A stretch of 64,000 bases of DNA from Phascolarctos cinereus (GCF_002099425.1 NW_018344216.1:685501-749500); one strand, 5' to 3'. Positions 10,306 to 20,431 are shown, numbered from the stretch's first letter. Numbers and translations: made by a program. Notes: generated by a model not told the origin, from the letters alone.

Positions 10306-10904
10306 TAAGAGAAAACTTATACAAAAATACCAAACAAAAAGATTTTAAAAATATTTCTTTCTAAGATGTCTATAATAATGCCAACCTTAGAAGGTCATAG
10401 TGAGAAGACAAGAAAGGTATTTGAAGGCAAGGCTCTGACACTTTAAAAAAAAATAAGAGAATGGTCTCCAGTGAATAGGTTGCAACTACTCCCCAACAAA
10501 GAAATATGCAGAAGAAACAGGACAAATGATATATAAGAATTCCATGGCTGAAAATTAAAGAAAGGTAGATTGATCATCTACAGAAAGTGAGGGATGACTG
10601 CTTATTCTATCAATGTCCATATAATGGCAAGCAATCTAGAGGAACGCCCTAAGGACATAGGGTGGGTCTCCATGGTGGATTTATAAGAGGTCATGCCCCA
10701 ATGGAGAAAGTACCCACAGTGATGAGGTCGCAGATCCTTTGAAGTATCAAAATATGTTAGTATTATTATTACATTTACCCAGCTTCTCAATGAGAGTACA
10801 TTTATAGCTTTCAATAGGTCTTATGCAGAACTGGGGGAAAATTTTGTCCTGTGCTCTGACCAAGAAGAAGAAAAAAGTTCAAAATTATAGAGAAATGTTT
10901 TTGG
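10306..10904. other. No recognised feature
   Basis: Unclassified AT-rich DNA. Parts near 10560-10740 have a faint retroelement-like look that I could not support. Confidence 0.35.
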
Positions 10905-11130
10905 TTACAAAACATTTTCATACCTACTGTTTCATCTGATCCTTACAATAATCTAAAGATGAAGATAGTAAAAGCATTTTTTCCATCAGTGCAACTATCC
11001 CCATCTCACAAGTGAAGTAATTGGGGCCAAGAGAACAAATAGCATAAGCCCAAGGCCACCCACCTAGAAAGTAAAAAAAATAAAGTTGAACCCAGGTTTT
11101 TGGACTGCAAATCCTATTATATCATGTTGT
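10905..11130 (-). repeat. MIR/THER1-type SINE
   Basis: Antisense layout: aaaacattttcatacctactgtttcatctgatccttacaataatc, ccccatctcacaagtgaagtaattggggcc, cccaaggccacccacctagaaag and ttgaacccaggtttttggactgc. It is diverged. Confidence 0.6.
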
Positions 11131-11187
11131 CTCTCCGTAAAGATTCAGCATAAAAAAAATCATAAAAAGTCATTAAACTTCTGTAAT

Positions 11188-11232
11188 ACACACACACACA
11201 CACACACACACACAACACACACACACACACAC
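11188..11232. repeat. (CA)n microsatellite
   Basis: About 22 CA units with one break (caacac) near 11213. Confidence 0.97.
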
Positions 11233-11734
11233 TCATATATAAAGTGTGGTTTGTACCATAAAGCAGATTTATGTTAAATGAATCTTATTTTTCAATTGAA
11301 AAAATTGGACCTGTGAAATAATTGGACTTGTGGATTTAAGAATACCACCTTGATGAATGATGCAAATAACATACTCTGTTTGAAAAGAATGGTAACTTGT
11401 AGATAAAGCAAATAACAATAATTCTTAAAGTACTATATTGACTCTTTCCCTTCTCTTTCTTTCATATACTTTATTGGATCTGTGGGGGAAGGTTACTCTG
11501 TATCAGTGACCTTGGCAGCACTGTAGCCTAGAGAATATGTCTCCCTCACAAACTGCTTTTTGTGCTTTAATCTTTGTGCTCTCCAAAGATATGGGGCTAT
11601 TTAGAGCAGAGCTTCTGAAGTCTTACTATGAATGGCCAATGAGATGAGATTTAAAACTTGTTTTTTTCTCTGGTGGGTTGCCATTGCTATTTTTCTTGGA
11701 TTTCCATTATCTCTTATCCTTAATAGGACTACAA
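11233..11734. other. No recognised feature
   Basis: Unclassified sequence. No gene or repeat recognised. Confidence 0.45.
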
Positions 11735-11940
11735 TAATGATGATAACTGACATTTATACAATGCTTTAAGGTTAATAAACTTCTTTATATACAACATCTC
11801 ATCTGATCTTCAGAAGAATTCCATGAGGTTTATAATGTAGCAATTATTATCCTCATTTTACAGAAGATGAAATTGAGGCACAGAGAAGTTAAGATGCATG
11901 CCCAAAATCTCATAACTAGTAAAAAGCAGAGCCAGGAGAC
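11735..11940 (-). repeat. MIR/THER1-type SINE
   Basis: Antisense landmarks: actgacatttatacaatgctttaagg, catctcatctgatcttcag, cctcattttacagaagatgaaattgagg, gcccaaaatctcataactagt. Confidence 0.65.
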
Positions 11941-11944
11941 TGGA

Positions 11945-12087
11945 TTGATCACTTTACTTCTGCAGGCCTCAGGAAACTTTCTAAGGCTCTAAGATGCAGA
12001 TCAGGTGCTGTAACAGGTGGTAACAGCAATTTCCTCCCTTGAAATTCTCTACATTAATAAAATCCTAAGTCCAGACTCTCTCCTACA
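11945..12087 (+). repeat. THER2-like SINE 3' part
   Basis: Matches the 3' half of the family also seen at 20432-20610 and 48455-48690: ctttctaaggctctaagatgcag, caggtggtaacagcaatttcctccc, aattctctacattaataaaatcctaagtcca. The 5' part is missing. The family name is from memory. Confidence 0.5.
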
Positions 12088-12089
12088 CA

Positions 12090-12520
12090 GGTTTCTCCTC
12101 CCCCCTCTCTGCCAAAAAAAAAGATAGAGAGACTCAAAGACTTGAAGACTTGTAAGAATCAATCTCTAATTATTGAATTTTCACATTTAGATAGACTTTA
12201 AAATTGATGAAACACCCAGATTCACTCAAATTCTACCTTGCAAACAGCCGCCTCATGCACACACTAACCCAAATCATTCCTTTACACACATGTAATGCCT
12301 TAACAATGTCATGGAAGATAAAGCTGCATTTCAGAAGTGAACTTTGAATCTAGAAAATCAAAGCAGATGTATTGTTCTTCATGGATGATGTTGATTTGAA
12401 GCCAAAAAGATATAAATTGCTAAGGAGATAATCAGTTTTTCAAAAGGCTCTGTTCATAGATGATAACTCATTCTGATTCCTGGTAGCACAGATGGGCTAT
12501 GAGATTAAGCAAGAAGAGTT
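12090..12520. other. No recognised feature
   Basis: Unclassified sequence between two SINE/LINE-derived segments. Confidence 0.4.
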
Positions 12521-12524
12521 CAGT

Positions 12525-12960
12525 CAGTCAGTCAACAAGCATTTTATTAATCACCTAATATGTGCCAGGCATTGTTCTAAAAGCTGAGAATATAAATACA
12601 TGCAGAAAGACAGTCCCTACCCTCAAGAAGCTGACATTCCCGTGGGAGAAGATAATACATAAAAGAAAGCTGAAAGAGGCAAGAAGATGAGAAAGATACC
12701 CAATATGGGGACATAGGAGAGAAAGTCCCATGGAGATAGAGTCAACAGTGTAGCCTGGAGAGGGATGAAGACTCTTTTGGCCTGGGTCGTCTCCTTAAAT
12801 GAAAAGCTGTTGGGAGAAACCAAGCAACTGAAAGTGATGCTTCAGGGGTTAAGAGTAGATCCAAAATGAGAAGTAGCCCAGGAGTGGAGTAAGGTTTCAG
12901 GGTGAAGAAGTTTATGACATGGGAGAGCTGAATAAGCATTGTGACCTAAAGAATGATGAA
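12525..12960 (-). mobile_element. Interspersed repeat with an L2-type 3' end
   Basis: Starts with the antisense L2 terminus: gtcagtcaacaagcattttattaatcacc, atgtgccaggcattgttctaaa, cagtccctaccctcaagaagctgacattc. The body beyond 12640 (aaaagaaagctgaaagaggc, atgaaaagctgttgggag) does not follow the L2 body I know. It may be an L2-mobilised nonautonomous repeat. A shorter relative lies at 37370-37640. Confidence 0.5.
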
Positions 12961-13149
12961 AGTTGACCTTTGCTTACATGCTCACATCCAAGCTGCCTAC
13001 AGAATTTAAAAACAAAATTTTATTTCTATAGCACAACAGAGCTACAAATAAAGTTCCCATTTTCACAAAGCTCCCTGTAAGTTGATCTAACCTTACACAG
13101 AGAGCGCGAAATGAGTCACTTCAGATTTATGATGTCTTTTCTGTGGCAG
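12961..13149. other. No recognised feature
   Basis: Short unclassified spacer. Confidence 0.35.
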
Positions 13150-14085
13150 CTGCAAATGGCAGCCCACAAAGGAACAGGATCATCACCTTTCACCTGGCCT
13201 ATGGCAATATACTCCTAATTGGTCTCCCTGCTTCCATTCTCTTCCTTCTCCATTCTCCACACAGCTACAAAATGTATACATTCCTTAATTATAGGTCTAA
13301 TCAAGTCACTCACTCCTCTGATCTAAAACATCCAATGACTCTTCATTAGCTCTAGGATAAAATATACATGCTCTGCTGGACATCTAAAGCTTTTCACAAT
13401 CTGACTTTAACCTATCCTTCCAGATTTATCTTGTCATACTTCTCCTCATATATTCAGCATTCCAGGCAATGGAATTCCCTTACTGTATTTCCATAGAAGA
13501 TATTTCATCTCCTGCCTTTGCACATGCCATACCACATGTCTAGAATACTGTCTCTTTGAGTACCACCTTTAAGACTTTCTATCTTCCTTCAAAGTTTAGT
13601 TCTACTGATAAATAAAACCAGGAACTGGTTTTATGAAAAAACCAATAAGATAGATAAATCATTGGTTAATTTATTTAAAAAATGAAAGGAGAAAACCAAA
13701 TTATGAACATCAAAAATGAAAAGGGTGAATTCACCACCAATGAAGAAGAAATTAAAGCAATGATTAGGAGCTATTTTGTCCAATTGTATGCCAATAAATC
13801 TGACAATCTAAGTGAAATAGATGCATAGTTACAAAAATATAAATTACCCAAATTAACAGAAGAGGAAACAAAATACTTTAAAAACCCCATTTTAGAAAAA
13901 GACATTGAATAAGCCATCAATGAACACCCTAAGAAAAAAAATCCCCAGGAATAGAGGGATTCACAAGTGAATTCTATCAAACATTTAAGGAATAATTAAT
14001 TCCAATACTACATAAACTCCTTGCAACGTTTACCTCAAGTGCCTCCTCCTACTCTACCAGAGGCCTTTTCTGAAATCCATAATTG
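13150..14085 (+). mobile_element. L2 LINE ORF2 3' part, interrupted by an L1 fragment
   Basis: Plus-strand L2: ctaattggtctccctgcttcc, ccttctccattctccacacagc, gtctaatcaagtcactcact, catccaatgactcttcattagctctaggataaa, cctttgcacatgccatacc. It resumes after the inserted L1 at ctcaagtgcctcctcctactctaccagaggccttttctga. All frames are broken by several stops and shifts. Confidence 0.7.
13606..14025 (+). mobile_element. L1 ORF2 internal fragment nested in L2
   Basis: Plus-strand L1 ORF2 coding sequence from just upstream of the reverse transcriptase domain: gataaataaaaccaggaactggttttatgaaaaaacc, ccattttagaaaaagacattg, aggaatagagggattcacaagtgaattctatcaaac. Several in-frame stops. The flanks CAAAGTTTAGTTCT and CAACGTTTACCTCA look like a ~14 bp target-site duplication of L2 sequence. 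The copy nevertheless lacks an L1 3' UTR and poly(A). Confidence 0.7.
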
Positions 14086-14089
14086 TTAG

Positions 14090-14489
14090 TCATTTTTCCA
14101 CTTTCACACTTTCAGCATGACCATTTATACCTTTAAAATCAACAAACACTACAAATCAGGGCTTGATCTATTGTTTTGCTGATTGTCTAAGGTTAAGAAA
14201 GTGATAGAGAAAATGTTAATAATTCAGATTAAACTTAAAAGTGTGTTGTCTGCCCCACACCCTTTTTTGTTGAAAGTCAGATGTTACACATTTTATTTTG
14301 TATTGATAGATTTATATACATGATGTTGTAATGTGTGTACCAACTGCCCGACACAGGGCAGAGAAGCAGGCCTTCCTGAAGTAGCACGGCATCCTGTGGT
14401 AAAGGCAGGAGGCAGCATGTACCAGGCAAGTCAAGCCACCACCTTGACTGCCATCTCCCTTCAGACACTTTGGGAGACAGTTCAAGACC
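14090..14489. other. Unclassified; may include the 5' UTR of the Y-box relic
   Basis: No repeat recognised. The last 150 bases before 14498 could belong to the retrocopy that follows. Confidence 0.3.
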
Positions 14490-14497
14490 CTGAACCC

Positions 14498-14745
14498 ATG
14501 AGCATTGGTAATAGCAATACTTCCAGCCTGGTGCCCTTAACCATCATCCTGGCAATAACCTTAATGGAGATGTGGCCTGCCAAATGCTCCTTCACTGGCT
14601 GCAGCCACAGCTATAGAAGATCAGGGAAAGAGAGATTTTGCCACCAAAGTATCTGGCATTGTCACATGCTTCAGCATCAGAAACTGATACTATTTTATCA
14701 GTGGAAATGACATTAAAGAAGAGCATTAATAAATGCTTTCCTTCT
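14498..14745 (+). pseudogene. Y-box (YBX family) cold-shock-domain processed pseudogene fragment
   Basis: An ATGAGC start at 14498-14503 resembles the beginning of YBX1 mRNA. From 14640 to 14735 one frame reads ATKVSGIVTCFSIRN, a stop, then YYFISGNDIKEEH. This lines up with the start of the vertebrate Y-box cold-shock domain ([29 protein letters not shown]). The RNP1 core GYGFI has become YYFI with a stop just before it, and a frame change separates the ATG from the domain. The parent protein binds Y-box DNA and mRNA. Here only about the first third of the coding region remains, without introns, which fits an old 3'-truncated retrocopy. It cannot encode a Y-box protein. YBX1 and YBX3 cannot be told apart on this piece. 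The open frame at 14333-14710 is in another frame and is not the parent frame. Confidence 0.55.
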
Positions 14746-14799
14746 GCACCCTGAAAACCATGGGAATTTTCCATCTGATTTGCTGCAGAAAGCTTCCAT

Positions 14800-15015
14800 A
14801 CGTATTATCTCTTCCTTAGAACTTGAGCTCCTTGAGAGCAGGGACTGCCTTCCTTTTCTATTTGTATCTTTAGCGCTTCAGCATATGCTTTGCATATAGA
14901 AACACTTAATCAATGCTTCATTCATTCATTCATTATAATGCAAGCTCTTTAAGGTAAAGAATTATTTTATTTTTGTCTTTGTATCACCAGGATCTAACAT
15001 AGGACCTTCCATATT
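14800..15015 (+). repeat. Two tandem L2/MIR-type 3' tails
   Basis: First tail 14800-14935: cttgagctccttgagagcagggactgcc, atttgtatctttagcgcttcag, cacttaatcaatgcttcattcattc. Second tail 14936-15015: tgcaagctctttaaggtaaagaa, ttgtctttgtatcaccaggatc. Two separate element ends sit back to back. Confidence 0.6.
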
Positions 15016-15170
15016 GTTGTTGTTATTGTTCAGGTTTTTTTAGTTGTGACTGACTTTTCATGATCATATTTGGGGTTTTCTTGGCAAAGATACTGGAGTG
15101 GTTTGCCATTTACTTCTTCAGCTCATTTTACAGTTGAGGAAACTGAGGAAAACAGAGGAAAGTGACTTGT
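15016..15170 (-). mobile_element. MAR1-type CORE-SINE, truncated
   Basis: Antisense MAR1 from ttgttgttattgttcagg through tggggttttcttggcaaagatactggagtgg to gaggaaactgagg and aagtgacttg. It stops abruptly where L1 5' UTR sequence begins, so about 100 bases (its tRNA-like head) are missing. Confidence 0.75.
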
Positions 15171-16655
15171 GGAAGATGGTAGAATAAGGCATGAAATTAC
15201 CTGGCTTTCTCAAATTCTCCCACAAACAAGTTGAAATAATGCCTCAAAGTGAACTTTGAGTGGCAGGAATAATTAAAAGTGGGGGTAAAACAATTTTCTG
15301 CCTAAGACAATCTAGGAGGATCTTAGGAAAGACTTGACCTCCCCAGCGGTGGCCTTGTTTGATCAAAGTACAAATACCTTCAAGGTCAATACTGCAGAAT
15401 CAACAAACAACAATCCCTGGGAACCTCAGCTTCAGGAACTTTTATCCCACAGACAGAGTGGGGATTAGGTGGCTGATCAGGGGAGGATTAAAGGATTGGG
15501 TGCTGGATGCCAGGCCCAGTTGTGCTGACCAGATGGGGTCCCAGGCTATAGCTGTGAGAAAGGAGGATTAAACACATGCTGGTGAGTGCAGGTTGTAGAA
15601 GTTGAAGCCCTGCTGACTATGGGCACTCCCAGGAGAGCTAAATTCCCTGGTTTTGGCTCCAGGGAAGAAGGATGAGCTGAAGCTTGTAGCCATGGCAGGG
15701 GCCACAGGGAGTAAGAGCATTTGAGGTAACAGAGTTTCTGGGGACCCTGGCCTTGGCTAAGGAGTGGAGAGGAGTACCTGAGATCAGGTCTCCAGATAGA
15801 GCTCAGAACACAACAGTATGAAAATCCTGAAGCCTGAGACATTATCCCTCACTCCTTGGGGCTAGAGCCTTACTTTAACACAAAGTCAACAACCAAGGAC
15901 TAAACCACTAAAAATGAGTCAGCAAAAGAGAAAGAACCCAACCACAGATAGCTATTATGGTGAATAGAGAAGATCTGGGTTCATACTCAGAAAATGATAG
16001 TGAAGTTAAAAACAATTTCTGCTTTAAAGAAAAAATGTCAAATGGACACAAGCCCAAGAAGAGTTCTTGAAAGAGCTTAAAAAAGACTTTAAAAATCAAA
16101 TAAGAGAAGTTGAGGAAAAATTAGGGGAAAAATGAGAGTAATGCAAGAAAGTCAAGAAAACTATGAAAAGAAAGTCAACCAACTGAAAAAAAAGATCCAA
16201 AAACTTATGAAAGAAAATAACTCCTTACAAATTAGAATTGGGCAAGCTGAAGCTAATGATATAAGACACTAAGAAATAATGACAAAATGAAAAAAATAGA
16301 AGAGAATGTGAAATATTTCATTAGAAAAACAACTGACCTAGAGAACAGATCAAGGAGAGACAATATCAGAATTGTTGGACCACCTGAAAGTGATGACCAA
16401 CAAAATGTCTAGACACTACTCCAAGAAATTATTAAGGAAAATTGCCCTGAAGTTTTTGAACAACAGGGTAAAATACAAATTGAAAAGATCCACTGCTTGC
16501 TACCTGAAAGAAATCCCAAGAAGAAAACTCACAGAAACATTATAGTCAAGTTTCTGTTTTCTGTGTCAAGAATAATGATCTTTGAAAAGGAAAGGACAGA
16601 ATATAAATAATTAATAGGGAGCTTACACTCTGCCCCCAAAAACAAAATAAAAAAG
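15171..16655 (+). mobile_element. L1-type LINE 5' end: 5' UTR plus ORF1 relic
   Basis: Begins with tggaagatggtagaataagg, the 'aagatgg' signature near the L1 5' end (a second example lies at 49858). About 740 bases of non-coding sequence precede an ORF1-like region at 15914-16610. The block ends near an A-rich stretch (16634-16656), and no ORF2 follows. This could be a 3'-truncated L1 or a half-L1 (HAL1) element with only ORF1. Confidence 0.65.
15914..16610 (+). pseudogene. L1 ORF1p relic
   Basis: ORF1p is the trimeric, RNA-binding coiled-coil protein of the L1 ribonucleoprotein. A start ATGAGTCAGCAAAAGAG lies at 15914. A Lys/Glu-rich coiled-coil-like stretch follows (FLKELKKDFKNQIREVEEKL). 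The RRM-like part starts with LENRSRRDNIRIVGPPES (16339-16392), and the C-terminal domain shows NPKKKTHRNIIVKFL (about 16510-16555). All are standard L1 ORF1p landmarks in the usual order. Several stops and frame changes break it, including one soon after the start. It is non-functional. Length is close to a marsupial L1 ORF1. Confidence 0.7.
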
Positions 16656-16659
16656 GTAA

Positions 16660-18045
16660 GGAGATAGTAAGAGGACTCTTAGATGCTTTGTAAGAGTTCA
16701 AAATACCTGTCCCAAATGAATATAAATCTTAGAGTAGTGTAAGAACTAGTAGATGTAATGGTGGAGTCACTGTCAGTGATCTTTAAAAGACTGTGGAGAA
16801 CAAGAGGGATACCATAGGATTACCTAACAGAAAAGATTGTCCCAATTTTCACAAAAGGGAAGAGAATGGCATCTCCAGGCTATAATCAAGTAAACTTGAT
16901 TTTGATTCCTGGAAAACATTCTAGAACTTATTATTAAGAGGCCAGTTAGTGAACATCTTGAAAATGCATAATAATAGGTTAAGGCAAACTAATTTCATTT
17001 CATTTCTTTCAATATTATTAGACTGGTGTATTGGGGGGTGGTATAGCTATAGCTTATCTAGGATTTAGAAAGAAATTTGACAGTCTAACATTTTTTTTTC
17101 TGGTAGAAAAGATAGCTATATGTGGGCTATATCATATTATAATTAGATGGGTTGTGGGTTGTTGAAAATTTAAACCTCAGTGGTTTGAAATCAATTTTTT
17201 AAGGTACAGTGCTGCATAGCTATAGTTCTCACTACTGGGGAAAGTTAAGGCTGGTGGATTACTTGAGCTTGGAAGTTTTAAGCACCCATGGGCTAAACTA
17301 ATTGGGTGTCTGTGTGGGTTTTGTACCAGTACAGTAAGGTCCTGGGATCAGGAGATGACAAGACTGCCTAAGAAGGGCAAAATGGTCCAGGTCAGAAATG
17401 GAACAGGTCAAAGCTCCCATGCCAGTCAATAGCAGAATTGAGCTCCTGAGTGGCTACTGTACTTCCAGCCTGAGCTAGAAAGGGAAACCCAGTCTCCAAA
17501 AAAAGTTAAATTAAAAGGAGTCATCTTATGAAGTAACCCACATATCTGTCCTTGGTCATGGTGCTATTGAACATTTTTATCAGTGATTGTTAAAAGGGCA
17601 TAGATGGCATGCTTACCAAATTTGCAGAGGGCACAAAACTGAGAAAAATAGCCCACCTGCTGGATGGATTTTTTAAAATCTTGACTGAATAGATCATCAT
17701 ACTAAATCAAATCAGATTACTGAGATAAATGTAAAGTCTTATATTTATGTTAAAAAAAATTGATTAACTTCATCTGTACAAGATGGTGAGGCATGGCTAG
17801 GTAACATTTCTTCTGAAAAACACCAAGGGGCTTTAGGGGACTGCCATCTCAATATGAGTAAAGGTGTGATATGGCTGCCAAGAAAGTCAATGTAATCTTC
17901 AACACTATCGTGTCTTGAACCAGGGAGGTGAAGAGTCTTGCCGTACTCTACCCTTCTCAGGACACATCTGAAGTATTGTGTTCACTCCTGAGGGCCATAT
18001 TTTAGAAAGGACATTGGCAAGCTGGGGAGGATCCAGGGGAAGGCA
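16660..18045 (+). mobile_element. CR1/L3 LINE ORF2 relic, interrupted by a 7SL retrocopy
   Basis: Plus-strand CR1/L3 coding landmarks run in order: gatctttaaaagactgtggagaacaagagg, ttttcacaaaagggaagag, ggaaaacattctagaacttattattaa, aggcaaactaatttcatttc, then after the insert acatttttatcagtgattg, catagatggcatgcttaccaaatttgcagagggcac, aaatgtaaagtcttatat, atctgaagtattgtgttcactcctgagggcc. This covers much of the reverse transcriptase region. It is broken many times. It adjoins an antisense L2 at 18046. Confidence 0.65.
17199..17504 (+). pseudogene. 7SL (signal recognition particle) RNA retropseudogene, near full length
   Basis: 7SL RNA is the ~300 nt scaffold of the signal recognition particle. 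Landmarks along its whole length are present. Alu domain 5' part: tatagttctcactactgggg, then ggctggtggattacttgagc. S domain: gactgcctaagaagggc, ggtccaggtcagaaatgga, gaacaggtcaaagctccc. 3' part: tggctactgtacttccagcctgagc and cccagtctcc, followed by an A7 tail at 17498-17504. Length (~305) matches the ~300 nt parent. The S domain separates it from a dimeric Alu or B1 SINE, which lack that domain. It interrupts a CR1/L3 element. Many substitutions and the A tail mark it as an old retrocopy, not a working gene. Confidence 0.85.
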
Positions 18046-18384
18046 GTAAAGTGTAAGAAGACTGGAAAGGTAGGAAAGGGGTAGGTGATGAAAGATTTTA
18101 AATGCCAAACAGAGGACTTCATATTTGGTTGTGGAGCCACCGGTTCTTTTGACTATACTTTAGGAAAATGGCTTCAGCAACTGAATGAAAGATGGTTAGG
18201 AGTGAGGACAGCCTTGCTGCAGGAAGAGCCATTAGAAAGCTATTGCAATAGTCCCAGTGAGAAATAATAAGCAAAGAAACTAGGGTAATAAGTATGTGAG
18301 TGAAGAGAAGGATATATGAGGAGGATGTTGTGAAAGTAGATTTGTTCATAAATTGGATATGCAGGATGATGAATGTGAAGGGTT

Positions 18385-18778
18385 CCTATTGGCCGGGAAA
18401 CTGGTGGAACGTGGGCGGCAGAATTAACCCTCCCACCTTCTACCAGCAAGGGACTGTTTTGAGCAAAGAAGTTATGATGCTGACCTGAGACAGTTTTGGT
18501 TGACTTTGCCCAGGTAGGTTAATATGGGACCCAGCTCTGGGCCCTTTTGGCAACACCAAAGAATAGCATACAAGCAGTTTTGAAGATTTTCACAAGGAGT
18601 TCCTGAGACCCCAGGGAACTTCCTTGCTGACTGCTTTTATCTTTCTTGCCAGCATCTTTTAGTTGACTTGGGAACTGTTTGAGGGTGAGAAGCATTGGAA
18701 TTTTTTTTTAAATGAAAGGTTTGTTTGAGCCCTTTCCTCAGGCTCTGAGTGACCCATTGTACCAGAAGTGCAACCAAA
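18385..18778. other. Unidentified ~0.4 kb insertion in L2
   Basis: L2 sequence stops near gatgaatgtgaaggg and resumes at gagaagagttaaggatg. The intervening DNA is not L2 and I do not recognise it. Possible short duplicated flanks are gaagggtt and gaagagtt (8 bases, one mismatch), suggesting a transposition with 8 bp target duplication. No open reading frame of note. Confidence 0.4.
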
Positions 18779-19020
18779 ACAGGGAGAAGAGTTAAGGATG
18801 AATCCAAGGTTGACAGCTTGGGTGACCGGAAGGGTGGTGATTCCCTCAATGATAATAGGGAAGCTCAGAAAAAGTTAGAGTTTGGGAGGAAAGATAATGA
18901 ATTATGTTTTGGACACAATGAGTTGGAGATACCTACAGTACAACCAGTTTGAGATGTCCAAAAGATAGTTGGCTATGTGGGTCTATATAGCTCAGGGGAG
19001 AGACTAGGATGCAGGATGCA

Positions 19021-19284
19021 GGCATACCTCATTTTATTGTACTTTGCTTTAGTGTGCTTTGCAGATAATGCAATTTTTACAAATTGAAGGTTTGTGGCAA
19101 CTTTGTATTGAGCAAGTCTGTTGGTGACATTTTTCCAACAGTACATGCTCACAATGGGTCTATATGTCAGATTTTTGGTAATTCTCACATTACATCAATT
19201 TTTTTTCATTACTATTATGTCTGTTATGGTGATCTGTTATCAGTGATCTTTGATGTTACTATTATAATTGTTTTGGGGTGCCAC
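19021..19284 (+). mobile_element. Tigger1-like (pogo/mariner superfamily) DNA transposon, left end only
   Basis: Starts with the Tigger terminal sequence CAGGCATACCTCATTTTATT and continues through ttgctttagtgtgctttgcag, acaaattgaaggtttgtggcaac, gagcaagtctgttggtgac, tatgtctgttatggtgatctg, tcagtgatctttgatgttac and ttgttttggggtgccac. All are Tigger1-type 5' landmarks in order. The right terminal inverted repeat is absent; L2 resumes at about 19286. The expected TA target duplication is not visible. The piece is about 264 bp and non-coding. Confidence 0.75.
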
Positions 19285-19395
19285 AAACAGAGAAGAAGAC
19301 CCAGAACAGAGCACTGTGAGACACCCACAGTTTGTAGGCATGACATCAGTGAAGAACTAGCAAAGGAGATGAAGGAGTGATCAGACAAGTAGAGG

Positions 19396-19639
19396 TTCTC
19401 CCCTCTCTCTCTTCCAGTACTCTGCTTGAAGCTTCCTACTTCTCATCTGTCTTGAGAATTCATGACCATTCTCCTCCCAGATAGGCATTCTGGAAACACT
19501 CCCATTCACCCAGAGGCTATACCTGGGAAACATCATACCTTACTTTGCTCTACATAGTCTTGTTGTAGATACTGTTTTCTTTAAGAACATGAGACCTTTA
19601 TATAAGCAAAAAAAAATTTAACAACTAGAATTCTCCAAA
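19396..19639. other. No recognised feature
   Basis: Unclassified spacer; begins with a short CT run. Confidence 0.35.
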
Positions 19640-19805
19640 TGTAAAACAGGCTGTCTAGGGAATTTGTGGGTTTTTATTAGCTAGAGGTCTTCATACAAAG
19701 GCTATGTGATGGCTTATTCAGCATGATATAGAGGAAATTCTTGTACAGGTATGGAGGGGTAAGATCAGATGACCTCTCAGGTCACTTCCATCTCTGAGAT
19801 ATGGT
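19640..19805 (+). mobile_element. CR1/L3 LINE 3' end
   Basis: Terminal CR1/L3 landmarks: ttagctagaggtcttcatacaaaggctatg, gatatagaggaaattcttgtacaggtatgg, gatgacctctcaggtcacttccatctctgagat. Only the 3' terminus is present. Confidence 0.6.
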
Positions 19806-20250
<445 letters not shown>

Positions 20251-20361
20251 CATATACCCACACAGAATTTCCCAATACCCATGGATTCACAATTCTGGGA
20301 GATACACATATACATACATACACTTATATTTGGAGACAGAGGCTGAAGTGCGAGGGAGGGA

Positions 20362-20363
<2 letters not shown>

Positions 20364-20430
<67 letters not shown>
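20364..20430. repeat. (GA)n tract facing the CT tract
   Basis: About 33 uninterrupted GA units, 114 bases after the CT tract. It can pair with that tract as an inverted repeat. Confidence 0.97.

Positions 20431-20431
<1 letters not shown>

Larger units (their letters stand above)
18046..19395 (-). mobile_element. L2 LINE ORF2 relic with two insertions
   Basis: Antisense L2 landmarks: gtgtaagaagactggaaaggtagg, gattttaaatgccaaacagaggacttcatattt, gctattgcaatagtccc, gaatccaaggttgacagcttgggtgaccgg, atgttttggacacaatgag, and after the Tigger piece cccagaacagagcactgtgagacacccac, gaagaactagcaaaggag. It is interrupted at 18385-18778 and 19021-19284. About 0.1 kb of L2, the stretch around the expected YADD box, is missing at the second site. 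Confidence 0.75.

Noticed and set aside
10560-10740. Possible LINE or RTE coding relic
   Set aside because: Only faint amino-acid resemblance in mixed frames; not enough to support a call.
17199-17504. Working 7SL gene
   Set aside because: Many substitutions, a retroposed A tail, and position inside a LINE relic point to a retrocopy.
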